A stretch of DNA of 51,572 nucleotides from GW2011-AR15 sp964512765 (GCA_964512765.1 CAZEKF010000013.1:1-51572), one strand, 5' to 3'. Counted from the stretch's first letter, positions 1 through 8,674 are shown. A program made the numbers and translations. Notes: generated from the sequence alone by a model not told the origin.

Positions 1-13
1 TAAGCCAATTCAT

Positions 14-94
14 CTGCGGGTCTAACAGACCTGCAGTATTCTTGGCGGAGAATAAGTATCGTATAACCGATATCGGATAAACGATGTCCGGAGG
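14..94 (+). promoter_or_regulatory. structured leader with three successive hairpins
   Basis: Three inverted repeats follow each other directly. CTGCGGGTCT (14-23) pairs with AGACCTGCAG (27-36) around a 3-nt loop. TATTCT (37-42) pairs with AGAATA (49-54). ATCGT and ACGAT enclose the palindrome CCGATATCGG. The run stops at the GGAGG ribosome site of the 43-codon gene at position 100. It could be a structured 5' leader of that gene or the 3' end of an RNA gene that begins before the window. I do not recognise the family. Confidence 0.4.
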
Positions 95-99
95 TAAAA

Positions 100-231
100 A
101 TGAAAGAATGTAAAATTGTATGCGATGACAAAGAAATCGCAACCTTTGACTGTGATGAAAACGGATTTTCAGTTAAATTTACAGAACAAGGTAAAAGTAT
201 GTGTAAAGAGTTCAAAAGCAGATGCTGCTAA
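100..231 (+). CDS. 43-residue cysteine-rich small protein
   Basis: The frame begins MKECKIVCDD and ends KSRCC, with six cysteines (4, 8, 18, 35, 42, 43) in 43 residues. A strong GGAGG ribosome site at 91-95 lies a few bases before the ATG, which is the main support for calling it. It has no signal peptide or membrane segment and is mildly acidic in its middle. The cysteines suggest metal binding or redox chemistry, but that is inference and I do not recognise the family. It is preceded by a strongly structured stretch (14-94). The gene is too short for usual length cut-offs. Confidence 0.65.
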   Translation: MKECKIVCDDKEIATFDCDENGFSVKFTEQGKSMCKEFKSRCC

Positions 232-250
232 TATTGCAGCATTTCTTATT

Positions 251-526
251 TCACAAATCAAAGTCATCTATAAAACTAATTATAGATTTATAACGCTCTA
301 AATATTTAAACCCTTTATCAGTTAAGGTAATGAAACGTTTATTTTTCTTATCTTGAATTTCTTTAACAAACTCTTTTTCTAACAATTCTTTGTAATATCC
401 AGAGAATCGTTGTGAAGATAAATTAGAATATCTAAGTAAAGGCGTTGGTTTTATTGAATTCTTATGTTCCTGGATAATTTTCAGGATGTCATAAATAACT
501 TCTAACCTATCTCGTTTTTTTGCCAT
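251..526 (-). CDS. winged-helix DNA-binding protein
   Basis: A 91-residue archaeal winged-helix protein. A helical N-terminus (RLEVIYDILKIIQEH) is followed by a recognition-helix region (LLRYSNLSSQRFSGYYKELLEKEFV) and a beta-wing (KNKRFITLTDKGFKYLERY). The LTDKGFKYL ending of the wing is typical of small archaeal MarR/PadR-like or HTH_45-type regulators. It starts inside the end of the upstream membrane-protein gene (20-nt overlap), so the two are co-transcribed and probably translationally coupled. It may sense a signal relayed by that membrane protein; this is inferred only from the pairing. Confidence 0.8.
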   Translation of the reverse strand: MAKKRDRLEVIYDILKIIQEHKNSIKPTPLLRYSNLSSQRFSGYYKELLEKEFVKEIQDKKNKRFITLTDKGFKYLERYKSIISFIDDFDL

Positions 527-1262
527 GTTTTGATGACCTTTTAGAAACTCTCCATAGGATTACTAAATATAATATTGCAGATATTGCTGTTACAATTAAC
601 CTAAATCCGTGCATAAACTTAGGAATTTCAATTGAAACTAAATCTAAGATCCAGATTAAAAATATTAACAGATATACAAAAGTAAACGAATGTTTTTTCT
701 TTGATTTAAACTTCTTCACAATACTGGTTAATAATGTAAGCCCAAACAAACCAGTTATTACACCAATATGTACAAACGGATTTCTTTTGATAAAATCAAG
801 TATTAATACAAACAGTGCTATCGCATTAAACAAAACAGTAACTATCTTTTCATCTAGTTTAACTCTTTTCCATATTAGACTATATAATAAAAACAATCCT
901 GCCATAACACTAGTATAAATAAAAATATGATTTCCGAACAAGTGAGGGACTTTGCCTGGTTTAAACAACCAATGGTTTTCCATAATAAATCTAAAAAAAA
1001 ATCTAAAAAAAAACTTAAAAAAATGTGCAATTGTGAAAAATAAGAACGTATAGCTAAAATATTTAATACCGCGATGTTCGGTTAGTTTGTACATTTCTCG
1101 TGTTTTCAAGTAAATTAAGAAAACAAACAACGTAACAATAGCAGAATAAATAGTTTCAATCCAATAAAAACGCATTCCTATTAGCATTGGTAAGTTCATT
1201 GTAATTACACCAAGACTAAAAACTATATAAAAGTTTATAAAAAAAGTGGACCAATGATGCAC
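507..1262 (-). CDS. polytopic membrane protein paired with winged-helix regulator
   Basis: A 251-residue integral membrane protein with about seven hydrophobic segments, one of them very phenylalanine-rich (HFFKFFFRFFFRF), and a basic C-terminus (KRSSKHGKKTR). I do not recognise a catalytic family. The start is taken as the GTG at 1262 because a TATA-like TTTATAAAG lies about 20-25 bp upstream (near 1280-1288), which fits leaderless initiation; an ATG at residue 22 is the alternative. The 3' end overlaps the winged-helix gene by 20 nt, so this is a two-gene operon of the membrane-sensor plus regulator kind. Confidence 0.75.
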   Translation of the reverse strand: MHHWSTFFINFYIVFSLGVITMNLPMLIGMRFYWIETIYSAIVTLFVFLIYLKTREMYKLTEHRGIKYFSYTFLFFTIAHFFKFFFRFFFRFIMENHWLFKPGKVPHLFGNHIFIYTSVMAGLFLLYSLIWKRVKLDEKIVTVLFNAIALFVLILDFIKRNPFVHIGVITGLFGLTLLTSIVKKFKSKKKHSFTFVYLLIFLIWILDLVSIEIPKFMHGFRLIVTAISAILYLVILWRVSKRSSKHGKKTR

Positions 1263-1353
1263 ATTTTCAGTCGTTCTTCTTTATAAATGATTAACTGGAT
1301 CATATTGTATGAGATTTGTTAAGAATCTCTATAATAATGGAGGAAAAACGAAA

Positions 1354-1878
1354 ATGAAAAGAAAAACAATATTTGCGCTGTTGGCTTTAATGTTAGTAGG
1401 CATTGTAGCTGCAGCTGGTAGTGCAAGTGCATTTGGATGGCACAAAGGAGTAAGTGAAGAGGACAGGGAAGAAATTAAACAAGCAGTTGAATCAAATGAT
1501 TTTGATGCTTGGAAGTCTCTGATGATGGAAAAACTAACTCAGGATAATTTTGACAAGTTAGTTGAACATCATGAAAACAGAGCTGAACATAGGGAAAACA
1601 TGGAAGCTGTAAAAGCAGCCATTGACTCAGGAGATTATGATGCTTATTTAGAAGCTTCTGATAATCTGCCAGAAGGTCATGAAGTAATGTCAGAAGATGT
1701 TTTTGACATTGTTGTCCAGATGCATCAGGCTAGACAAAACGGTGACCATGAAACTGCTAAAGAACTTAGAGAGCAATTAGGCGATGATTTTCCAGGTCCA
1801 ATGGGCAAAGGAAAAGGCATGCAAGGTAAACGTGGAAAAGGTTTTGGCAGAGCAAGATTTGATTTTGGAGAAGAGTAA
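1354..1878 (+). CDS. secreted protein with repeated helical motif
   Basis: A signal peptide (MKRKTIFALLALMLVGIVAAAGSASA, cut after ASA) precedes a charged helical mature protein. Two imperfect repeats are visible: EEIKQAVESNDFDAWKSLM and EAVKAAIDSGDYDAYLEA, each a short helix, an (S/N)(N/G)D(F/Y)DA(W/Y) turn and another helix. The tail is rich in Gly, Lys and Met (GPMGKGKGMQGKRGKG) and ends acidic. I start at 1354 rather than 1309 because GGAGG at 1339-1343 sits correctly for it and it gives a clean signal peptide. Proteins of this style are common in DPANN genomes as exported proteins of unknown function. Confidence 0.75.
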   Translation: MKRKTIFALLALMLVGIVAAAGSASAFGWHKGVSEEDREEIKQAVESNDFDAWKSLMMEKLTQDNFDKLVEHHENRAEHRENMEAVKAAIDSGDYDAYLEASDNLPEGHEVMSEDVFDIVVQMHQARQNGDHETAKELREQLGDDFPGPMGKGKGMQGKRGKGFGRARFDFGEE

Positions 1879-1897
1879 ACTTCTCCTTATTTTTAAT

Positions 1898-3034
1898 TCA
1901 TAATAATTCTGCCATTACTCTGATCTGTTCACATGTCCAGGAATTACTTCTACCAATTTGTTTACCAATTTGTTTACCAGTGTAAGATAAGGTGTGACCT
2001 GTTTTTTCAATTGCTAATAGCCAAACTTGTGCTTGTTCATATGATAACCCTTGTATAGGTTGTTTTCCTATTAGTTTTAATCTGGGATTATTATAAGAAA
2101 CTAGTTTTCCAGAGGGTAAGAAATAGATAGAATTACATCGCGCAGAATTAATTTGTTGCCATAGGACAGATTCTCCTAGGTTATGGTCATTACCCTTATT
2201 TAAAAAATAATCAATCACTCTGTCTACCCCAGAAGCAGGCGCTTTTCTTTGAATACCCCAGAAGTCTGCAAAACTTTGTAAGCTGTTAAAATCAGATGTG
2301 TAACCCATTGCTATAAATCCGCACATTTGCTCAAACCAACTAAGTCTTTGAAAACCAGATGCAATCTGTGGTAGTGGTATTTTTTCTAATGTTCTTGATA
2401 TCCTAATATGAGCTTTTTTCTTTCTTTCTTGATCTTGTGGAGTAAATAAAAATTTGGAGGAAGTTGGAGGGTCTAGTCCATAGCAAACTCTCTTATAAGC
2501 TCTTAGTGATTCGTTTTCGTTCCAGTGTGTCGGATCAGCTAAATGTGACACAATTAATCTATGAAGTCCTGTAAAACATTCACCAAATGTTGTGTCCCAA
2601 CGGCCCCAAACCATCCAGGATATATCATTTTTTAAGATTTCAGCAAGTTCTGATTTATCAGAATATAACATAAAGCTTTTTCTTTTTGCAACATTCTCTG
2701 CATAGAAATAATACATAGTTTCCAGTGCCATGATATTTGCAATGTATTTGCGTAATTCTGTTTCAGTTAAGTCTACATTGCAATATGATCTTAAATCAAA
2801 TAAAACATCTTTTACGTCTTGATCAGTACTGATAGGTCGGCGCCTAAACCTTGATACGCGCCTGCAAGACGGGTGTATTTTTTCAACGGTTTCGATTGGA
2901 TAATATTGATCTTCAAGACCTGTCATGTAATTCCAGATTGTACTTAACTCTCCTCTAAGAATATCTTCTGATAAATCTTGATCATCCCACCATCTGAACT
3001 CAGGATGAGCATTTTCTAAATTTACAAGAAGCAT
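1898..3034 (-). CDS. hypothetical protein, 378 residues
   Basis: I do not recognise this protein. It is soluble, without a signal peptide or membrane segment, tryptophan-rich (EFRWWDDQD, WMVWGRWDTTF, WGIQRK) and has an Arg-rich patch (CRRVSRFRRR) near residue 60. The C-terminus (YEQAQVWLLAIEKTGHTLSYTGKQ onward) looks like a compact helical module. It contains a perfect tandem duplication of KQIG, encoded by a short direct repeat near 1955-1978. The gene stands alone: a convergent secreted-protein gene lies downstream, and a divergent lipoprotein gene shares its upstream region. Confidence 0.65.
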   Translation of the reverse strand: MLLVNLENAHPEFRWWDDQDLSEDILRGELSTIWNYMTGLEDQYYPIETVEKIHPSCRRVSRFRRRPISTDQDVKDVLFDLRSYCNVDLTETELRKYIANIMALETMYYFYAENVAKRKSFMLYSDKSELAEILKNDISWMVWGRWDTTFGECFTGLHRLIVSHLADPTHWNENESLRAYKRVCYGLDPPTSSKFLFTPQDQERKKKAHIRISRTLEKIPLPQIASGFQRLSWFEQMCGFIAMGYTSDFNSLQSFADFWGIQRKAPASGVDRVIDYFLNKGNDHNLGESVLWQQINSARCNSIYFLPSGKLVSYNNPRLKLIGKQPIQGLSYEQAQVWLLAIEKTGHTLSYTGKQIGKQIGRSNSWTCEQIRVMAELL

Positions 3035-3160
3035 ATAACATATTACTTATATTTTTGATTTAAATACATTATGGTTTCAAATATAAGCTTCAACTTCAAT
3101 TAAACTCAAAAATATGTTTATATACTAAATATGTTTTTCTTATGTTTGGTGAATATAAAA

Positions 3161-3718
3161 ATGAAGAAAATATTATTAATATTGAGTTTGGTTGGGTTAA
3201 TGTTTTTAGTTGGATGTGCTGAACAACCACAAGTAACTAATTTTGAAGAGTGTGTTGCAGCTGGCAACCCTGTTATGGAAAGTTATCCGAGACAGTGTAG
3301 AGATCCTGTATCAGACAAAACATTCACTGAAGAGATTGAAAACGTGCATTTCTGTACAGAAGAAGAAAAAGCAGCTAATATCTGTACAATGGAATACGCG
3401 CCTGTTTGCGGTGATAATGGTAAAACATACGGTAATGATTGCAGTGCATGTTCAAGCAATGAAATAGATTCATACACACAAGGTGAATGTGTGGTAGAAG
3501 AACTAATGACTGAAGAAGATGCTAGGAACATTGCATTAAACAGTCAATGTGTTGATGGAGCAACTTTAGCAGAAACTGGTATGTTTAATGAAAATTCAGA
3601 AACATGGTGGTTTGACATTGAAATGGACGAGCCAAGACAAGGTTGCAATCCTGCATGTGTTGTCTATCAACAATCCAAAGCAGTCGAGATCAACTGGAGA
3701 TGTACAGGATTAATTTAA
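3161..3718 (+). CDS. lipoprotein with Kazal-type domain
   Basis: The N-terminus is a lipoprotein signal (MKKILLILSLVGLMFLVGCAE) with lipobox LVGC. Next is a Cys motif, FEECVAAGNPVMESYPRQCR, found in many archaeal and bacterial exported proteins. A Kazal-like module follows (CTMEYAPVCGDNGKTYGNDC, then CSS and GEC), the fold of serine-protease inhibitors. The last ~70 residues, ending GCNPACVVYQQSKAVEINWRC, form a Cys-rich domain common in DPANN exported proteins. I start at 3161 because it gives the clean lipoprotein signal; an in-frame ATG at 3131 would add ten residues. The role is probably cell-surface protein binding or protease inhibition. The 3' end overlaps the convergent gene by 4 nt. 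Confidence 0.8.
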   Translation: MKKILLILSLVGLMFLVGCAEQPQVTNFEECVAAGNPVMESYPRQCRDPVSDKTFTEEIENVHFCTEEEKAANICTMEYAPVCGDNGKTYGNDCSACSSNEIDSYTQGECVVEELMTEEDARNIALNSQCVDGATLAETGMFNENSETWWFDIEMDEPRQGCNPACVVYQQSKAVEINWRCTGLI

Positions 3719-4260
3719 TTTTTTTTATTTATTGAACAAACACCGCCTGGGCACGCAGGCATTTCTTTTGGTTTTTTGATTATTCCAAGGTTCATTAGAC
3801 CATAGTACATTTTACAACCTACACAGATTCCAAACGCAGATTCTAACCATAGTAAGGATAAGCATACTATGCAAACACTAAATGGTAAGGCACCTCTTGT
3901 TTGGAACACCATTGATATAATTATCATTGAAACAGCCATTAATAATCCTAATGACCATGCAAACCTTTTCTGGATTGCGCCTGTGTACTCAGGTTTCTGA
4001 TTTTTAACCATCAAACTTCCTAGAAAATAAAACGGTGCATAATGTGGATCAATAACTCTAATAATAAATTCAATAGTGAATAGTACAACAGTTACGTACA
4101 ACAAGTCAAGCGATCTAAGAACCAATGCCCTGGTGAAAGCAAACACCGCTAATACTAACATTAAACCTGCGCCAGCCCTTGCATCTCTCTCATTCAATAC
4201 AGGATAATTAACTGCTTTACCGTCAATCTTTAAGTTGATTATGGTTTTTCCGAACGTCAT
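3715..4260 (-). CDS. DUF4395 family membrane protein
   Basis: A 181-residue protein. The N-terminal part ending in NERDARAGAG is typical of DUF4395, followed by four or so membrane segments and the motif FGICVGCKMYYG near the end, which carries a conserved C-x-x-C. Family members often sit near thioredoxin- or rhodanese-like genes and are thought to have a redox-linked membrane role; function is not established. The tail (CPGGVCSINKKN) carries two more cysteines. The gene is convergent with the Kazal lipoprotein (4-nt overlap). Confidence 0.75.
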   Translation of the reverse strand: MTFGKTIINLKIDGKAVNYPVLNERDARAGAGLMLVLAVFAFTRALVLRSLDLLYVTVVLFTIEFIIRVIDPHYAPFYFLGSLMVKNQKPEYTGAIQKRFAWSLGLLMAVSMIIISMVFQTRGALPFSVCIVCLSLLWLESAFGICVGCKMYYGLMNLGIIKKPKEMPACPGGVCSINKKN

Positions 4261-4368
4261 TTCAAGATAGAGGAAACTAATTGTTTATAAGGATTAGGGA
4301 ATAGTGAAGAATAATTTATTTAAAAATCACAACATATTAAATATTACATAACAATACCTTTTGAGTTA

Positions 4369-4866
4369 ATGAAAAAAAAACAAACCATTAGAATTTTTAT
4401 TAGTGGAATTTCATTGATACTTTTACTTTTGATATTCTTCTTTTTGCAACAATTCTTAATACCTTTAGTGTTGTACATAATCTGTTTGATTTTCATGATA
4501 AAAATAGGAGCGCACATTCTTTTTGATTTTGATCCAGTACCGTTTTCTGCTTTTTTAGTATTATACCTTTATAGTCCATTGAACGCACTTTATTTTTTAA
4601 TTATTGCACTACCTTCTATTGACATGGTCTCTGGTAGATTCAGTCATTTTAGTTTCATTAATTTTATTTCTGCTTTAGCCACTATTTTGATATTTGGTTT
4701 TTTATTTCCTAAAACATTATTATTAATCTATGGAATCTTATTTTTTAATTTAATAAGAATCCTAATTACATTATTTTTAGGTTTAGGACCTCAAACAGTT
4801 GCATTTTCACTAATACATGCGTTTGTGTTTGCAGTTATGGGTAGTGTATTTAGTTTGTTTTTTTAG
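4369..4866 (+). CDS. small integral membrane protein
   Basis: A 165-residue, very hydrophobic protein with five to six membrane segments and a short basic N-terminus (MKKKQTIRIF). The only polar stretches are FDFDPVPFSAF and DMVSGRFSHFSF. It looks like a distant relative of the membrane protein at 44077-44622: both have a conserved F-D-x-(D/S)-P patch, then a tyrosine and Gly/Ser-Pro-Leu, then a (S/T)GR patch. The overall plan recalls substrate-binding S components of ECF transporters, but nothing confirms that. Confidence 0.6.
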   Translation: MKKKQTIRIFISGISLILLLLIFFFLQQFLIPLVLYIICLIFMIKIGAHILFDFDPVPFSAFLVLYLYSPLNALYFLIIALPSIDMVSGRFSHFSFINFISALATILIFGFLFPKTLLLIYGILFFNLIRILITLFLGLGPQTVAFSLIHAFVFAVMGSVFSLFF

Positions 4867-4935
4867 GATAAATTTATAAACTAATTTCTATTTTTATTAA
4901 TAAAAAAGTAAATAATTTCCTAAAATATTAATAAA

Positions 4936-5445
4936 ATGTCTTATTATTTAACATTCCAACAAGTAAAACAACTGATTAATTCTATTAGTAATAGTCGTGA
5001 TAAACAAATGTTAAGAATATTGTATGAAACTGGCTGTGATGTTAATGAACTAGTTAGCATTAAAGTTAAAGACATTCTGGGAAATAAAATACACATTAAC
5101 AAAAGGTTTCCAATGATATCAAGCAAGTTAGCCAAAGACATAAAACTATACATCAAAGGAAACATGTTAACAAAGGAATCGCATTTAATAGCGTCTTCAA
5201 GAGGAAAAATGTCTGTTAAAAGAGTAACTCAATTAGTACAAACATACACAGAAAAACACTTTAATAAAAAACTAAATCCGCAACAGTTTAGATACTATCA
5301 TATTCTTCATGCATACACAAATGGAGTTTTATTAGAAAATATAGCTCATCAACTTGGAATAACAACTTATAGAGTGTTTCAAATAATTGATAAGTTAAAC
5401 ATTAAACAAAGAAATAATTATGGTCTGTTTCTAAGAAAAAATTAA
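4936..5445 (+). CDS. degenerate tyrosine-recombinase-like protein
   Basis: At 169 residues this covers only the catalytic-domain fold of XerC/D-type integrases. The box I region reads ETGCDVNELVSIKVKDI, matching TGLRxSELxxLxxxDI except that the catalytic Arg is Asp. The box II region reads NPQQFRYYHILHAYTNG, matching HxLRHTFATHLL; the Arg is kept but the preceding His is Gln. The following LGITTYRVFQ replaces LGHxxxxTTxxY, with no His. Three of the expected catalytic residues are therefore altered, so strand transfer is unlikely. A DNA-binding, structural or regulatory role seems more plausible. Confidence 0.65.
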   Translation: MSYYLTFQQVKQLINSISNSRDKQMLRILYETGCDVNELVSIKVKDILGNKIHINKRFPMISSKLAKDIKLYIKGNMLTKESHLIASSRGKMSVKRVTQLVQTYTEKHFNKKLNPQQFRYYHILHAYTNGVLLENIAHQLGITTYRVFQIIDKLNIKQRNNYGLFLRKN

Positions 5446-5511
5446 ATATTACAACTATTTAGTAGAAACAAACAAAAAGTTTATATAACCTTACCATTTT
5501 TCCTCGATAAA

Positions 5512-6921
5512 ATGAGTAAAAATGTTCTTGAACTAATAATTGAAGCAACACTTGAACATGAAAGTTCTAAAAAAAGGATTTCACTTAAAGACTATGTCGA
5601 ATTTGTTGCTGAAAGAAGAAAGGATCTTGTAGATTATAAACAAGATTTTCCTTATTTAGCTATGATTGAAGAGAGTGTTGCAGCTGCTTTACACTATTTG
5701 CAACTTAATCAAGCTGGTGAAGTTCAAGGAAGTGGATTAGATTTAACATTTACACCAAGACTAACTAGAGGCCTAAAAAAATATAGCCAACCAGAAGATA
5801 TTGAACAAGTACATGATGCAATAATACAATCTACGGTTACAGTAGGTGAAGCTGGGGCTCGTGAGCATAAAGAAGTTATTATGCAATATTTATCTATAAT
5901 GCTTAATCTTGGGGTGGAAGAATGTGCACCATTTAAAAGCGCTGATTTTAACGCTTACTTTCAAAAAATCTATGGAGCAGAACCAAAAGAAATAGTTGAT
6001 AAACTTAGAGGTCCAAAAAAAGAACTAATAGCAGAAGGGTTTCTTATTAGAACAAAGGACCATGATTTTGTTTCAACAAGAGGAAAATATGGTGGAGTGG
6101 TGTTTGAATTACCTCGAAGACAAGACGTGGTATTTTATGCACTTGAACGTAAAGGAGCTACTCCAGTGACTGATCAAGCGCGAGAGTTAACAGAAAAGAA
6201 GGTTTATAAAAGAAAACATAAAAGTAGAAAAACAGGCTGTAAAAGAACAATAGATACAGGAAGGGCACCTCAAGTTTTATCAAAACCATTTACACCAGAT
6301 CCGAAGCCTGAACTGGAAACTACAGAACTAGAGGTCGCTGAAGCTCAAGAAACACTTGAACAAAGAATGCTTAAAGATAGTCTTAAAATATTATCTGTTG
6401 GTCTTCCTTTTTCAAGAAGGCACATTGGGTATAAACTAAAAAATGAATATGAATACCAACCTAAAGAGATAATTGAAGGTGAAAGGCTTCACAGTGTTTT
6501 ATATAAGGCAGGAGATTCACCTGATTTAGAAAAACAAACAGAGTTTATTAAATTAGAGGACAGTCCAAAGGACAGTCCAGGAAAATCCTTGTATGTATAT
6601 TCTTTACCAGTTGCTGAAGATACAAACCCAATCATAACACAAAGGAAATATATAGACCTGTTACTCTATTTAGTTAATTTTACAGAAGACTCTGTTTATT
6701 CTACTGAAGAAACTCTAGGATTTTTAAACAGTTATGATTCAATTGATCCTGAACAACAAGAGATTCAGTCAGAACACCTAGTTAATTTAATAACACATAT
6801 GCACCAGGTAGGTTTAGCAGAGTTTACTGATGAAAAAAAAGAATCATTTACTTTCTCAGAAGAAATAGAATTCTGTTATCGATATTTACAACATAACGAA
6901 CCGTGGTATGATCCAATATAA
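5512..6921 (+). CDS. hypothetical protein, 469 residues, two-part
   Basis: I do not recognise this protein. Residues 1-230 are a mostly helical soluble region; part of it (CAPFKSADFNAYFQKIYG, then LIAEGFLIRTKDHDFVSTRGK) resembles a winged-helix unit. A very basic linker follows (KKVYKRKHKSRKTGCKR, about residues 228-244). The C-terminal half (about 275-469) is acidic and helical with possible small helical DNA-binding-like units. A TATA-like TTTATATAA lies about 25-30 nt before the ATG, fitting leaderless initiation. The basic linker and repeated winged-helix look suggest nucleic-acid binding; this is only inference. Confidence 0.6.
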   Translation: MSKNVLELIIEATLEHESSKKRISLKDYVEFVAERRKDLVDYKQDFPYLAMIEESVAAALHYLQLNQAGEVQGSGLDLTFTPRLTRGLKKYSQPEDIEQVHDAIIQSTVTVGEAGAREHKEVIMQYLSIMLNLGVEECAPFKSADFNAYFQKIYGAEPKEIVDKLRGPKKELIAEGFLIRTKDHDFVSTRGKYGGVVFELPRRQDVVFYALERKGATPVTDQARELTEKKVYKRKHKSRKTGCKRTIDTGRAPQVLSKPFTPDPKPELETTELEVAEAQETLEQRMLKDSLKILSVGLPFSRRHIGYKLKNEYEYQPKEIIEGERLHSVLYKAGDSPDLEKQTEFIKLEDSPKDSPGKSLYVYSLPVAEDTNPIITQRKYIDLLLYLVNFTEDSVYSTEETLGFLNSYDSIDPEQQEIQSEHLVNLITHMHQVGLAEFTDEKKESFTFSEEIEFCYRYLQHNEPWYDPI

Positions 6922-6929
6922 TAAAAAAA

Positions 6930-7961
6930 TTAATCATCAAAAACAAAAACCTTATACTCAGGTATTGGCTCGTCTCCTTCTTTTGTTTCTGACTTAGGTT
7001 TTTCTTCTTTTTTTTCAGTTTTTTCAACTTCTACTTTTGGTTCTTCTGTAGCTTCAATTGCTCCCAAAGGTTCTTTTTTGCCTTCAATTAACCTGTTAAC
7101 TTTAAACTTCTTCTGCCTGGGCTTTTCATCTTCTTTTTTCTTATCAGCTTTTAATTCAACTGGTTTTTTAGTTTTAACAGGTTCTTTTTTAACAGCTTTT
7201 TTTGGTTTAGGTTTTGCCTTAACTTTTTTCTTAACAGGTTTTTTCTTACTTCCAACCACATCTTCAAGAACAGTGTCTAGATGGAACTCGCTTACTTCAT
7301 AATCATCCATTTCAACTGCGTATCTTGCAACATCTTCACAATATGCTAAATACCGTCGAGGATTTTTATCAGCCAAATCAAAGATTTTTTTTAAGATTTT
7401 GTTAGGAAATAAACCAATATCACCCAATCTGCTTTTAACTAAATCAACAGCTTCATCCTGGCTTAAGTCAACAGTTCTTATAACATTACCGTTAAGATAT
7501 GTTTGAACATCATCAGGTAAACTAATCTTGTTATAATCTTTGTCAACAAACACAATGGACTGTATTATACCGGTTTGATAAAAATTAAGAATGTCTTTAG
7601 CATGTGATTTTGTCATGTTATTAACTTCGTCTAATAACATTATGATATCTCTTACTTTCAGTCCAGAAATTCTTCTGAAAAATGAATTAGCACCGTCTAT
7701 TAATTTCTTAGTGTCAAAGTTCCGGCCATTGTTAAAACTAAAATAAATTATTTTATTTTTACCACGAAAATTATTAATTATACTCTTAAGAATAGTTGTT
7801 TTACCGGACCCGTATAATCCTTCAATAAACAACAGTTCTGCATTATCAATCTTTTCATAGATATAATCAAGATCATACGCAACCATTTCTGCATGAAACG
7901 CAGCAGGTTTTATACTAAAAGGATTATTGTGAAACCCGAGTTTTCTATACCATAACCTCAT
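6930..7961 (-). CDS. AAA-like P-loop ATPase with Lys/Glu-rich tail
   Basis: The first ~235 residues form an AAA/ORC-like ATPase: Walker A GLYGSGKTT at 48-56, Walker B IIMLLDE with D111-E112, and a helical lid (ESLADKNPRR-like region near 200). The opening FHNNPFSIKP matches the GFxxxPFS start of ExeA/TniB-type and DPANN-specific ATPases. The last ~110 residues are low-complexity Lys/Pro/Glu, ending in a small conserved-looking PIPEYKVFVFDD. It overlaps the upstream paralogue by 4 nt (ATGA). The partner lacks the catalytic Glu, so this protein may supply ATP hydrolysis for a heteromer. Substrate unknown. Confidence 0.75.
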   Translation of the reverse strand: MRLWYRKLGFHNNPFSIKPAAFHAEMVAYDLDYIYEKIDNAELLFIEGLYGSGKTTILKSIINNFRGKNKIIYFSFNNGRNFDTKKLIDGANSFFRRISGLKVRDIIMLLDEVNNMTKSHAKDILNFYQTGIIQSIVFVDKDYNKISLPDDVQTYLNGNVIRTVDLSQDEAVDLVKSRLGDIGLFPNKILKKIFDLADKNPRRYLAYCEDVARYAVEMDDYEVSEFHLDTVLEDVVGSKKKPVKKKVKAKPKPKKAVKKEPVKTKKPVELKADKKKEDEKPRQKKFKVNRLIEGKKEPLGAIEATEEPKVEVEKTEKKEEKPKSETKEGDEPIPEYKVFVFDD

Positions 7962-8674
7962 TTTTTATCACTCTTTATAACTTTAAGATCAGCTAACTGT
8001 ACTCTTTTACGATCTTTGTTAGCAGCTGACTGTGCAGATTTTGCACAGTTCTCAAGCATTAATTTTATTGAATTTTTTGACATTTTAAATATTTTTTTAA
8101 TAAGTTTATCATTAAACAGTTCACTTTCACCTATTCTGTTCCTAACAACTTCAACAGCGTCTTCACTTGCTAATTTTGGTGTTTCGACAACTCTTTGACC
8201 TATCCTGTCTTTCAAACTTTCAGAAAATTTAACTTTTGAATATTTATCACACGTGAAAATAATAGATTTAATATAATTTTGATCAAAGTAATATTTCAAT
8301 CGTTCAGTGTTTTCTTTTGACAGTTCATGTACATTATCCATTAAAACTACCATGTTTTTTGGTTTTTTGTTAAATAATCTTCCTATAATACCATACCTGT
8401 CCTGGAGAACATGTGTAATGTTAAGCTTCTTATCAAGGATTTTACAGTCCAGATAAACGACTTTTCTTCTTCCTCCAAACTTCCTGGCAGCTATCATTAA
8501 CAGTGTTGTTTTACCGCTTCCAGAGGCACCTTCAACAACGAGCATGCTACCAGAATTAATTCTGTAAACCATTTCTTCAATAACATCGTCCATATCAACT
8601 AAATTATTATGATTTTCTCTAGGATCTGTAGAAAAAGGATCTTCGTCATAATCAAGTTCTTCATACCATTCCAT
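7958..8674 (-). CDS. AAA-like P-loop ATPase, paralogue with altered Walker B
   Basis: A 238-residue paralogue of the downstream ATPase, with the same opening (LDYDEDPFSTDP), Walker A GASGSGKTT at 49-57 and a Walker B MVVLMDN in which the Glu after Asp113 is Asn. Loss of that Glu usually means ATP is bound but poorly hydrolysed, as in non-catalytic subunits of heteromeric AAA pairs. It lacks the long charged tail of its partner. Its ATG directly follows the stop codon of the 68-residue membrane-anchored protein, and its end overlaps the partner, so all three are one operon. Confidence 0.75.
   Translation of the reverse strand: MEWYEELDYDEDPFSTDPRENHNNLVDMDDVIEEMVYRINSGSMLVVEGASGSGKTTLLMIAARKFGGRRKVVYLDCKILDKKLNITHVLQDRYGIIGRLFNKKPKNMVVLMDNVHELSKENTERLKYYFDQNYIKSIIFTCDKYSKVKFSESLKDRIGQRVVETPKLASEDAVEVVRNRIGESELFNDKLIKKIFKMSKNSIKLMLENCAKSAQSAANKDRKRVQLADLKVIKSDKK

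Noticed and set aside
520..918. 132-codon open frame on the plus strand
   Set aside because: It is the complement of the membrane-protein gene at 507-1262 and has no ribosome site or promoter of its own.
1309..1353. Longer start for the secreted protein
   Set aside because: The extra 15 residues would hide the signal peptide behind a polar stretch; GGAGG supports 1354.
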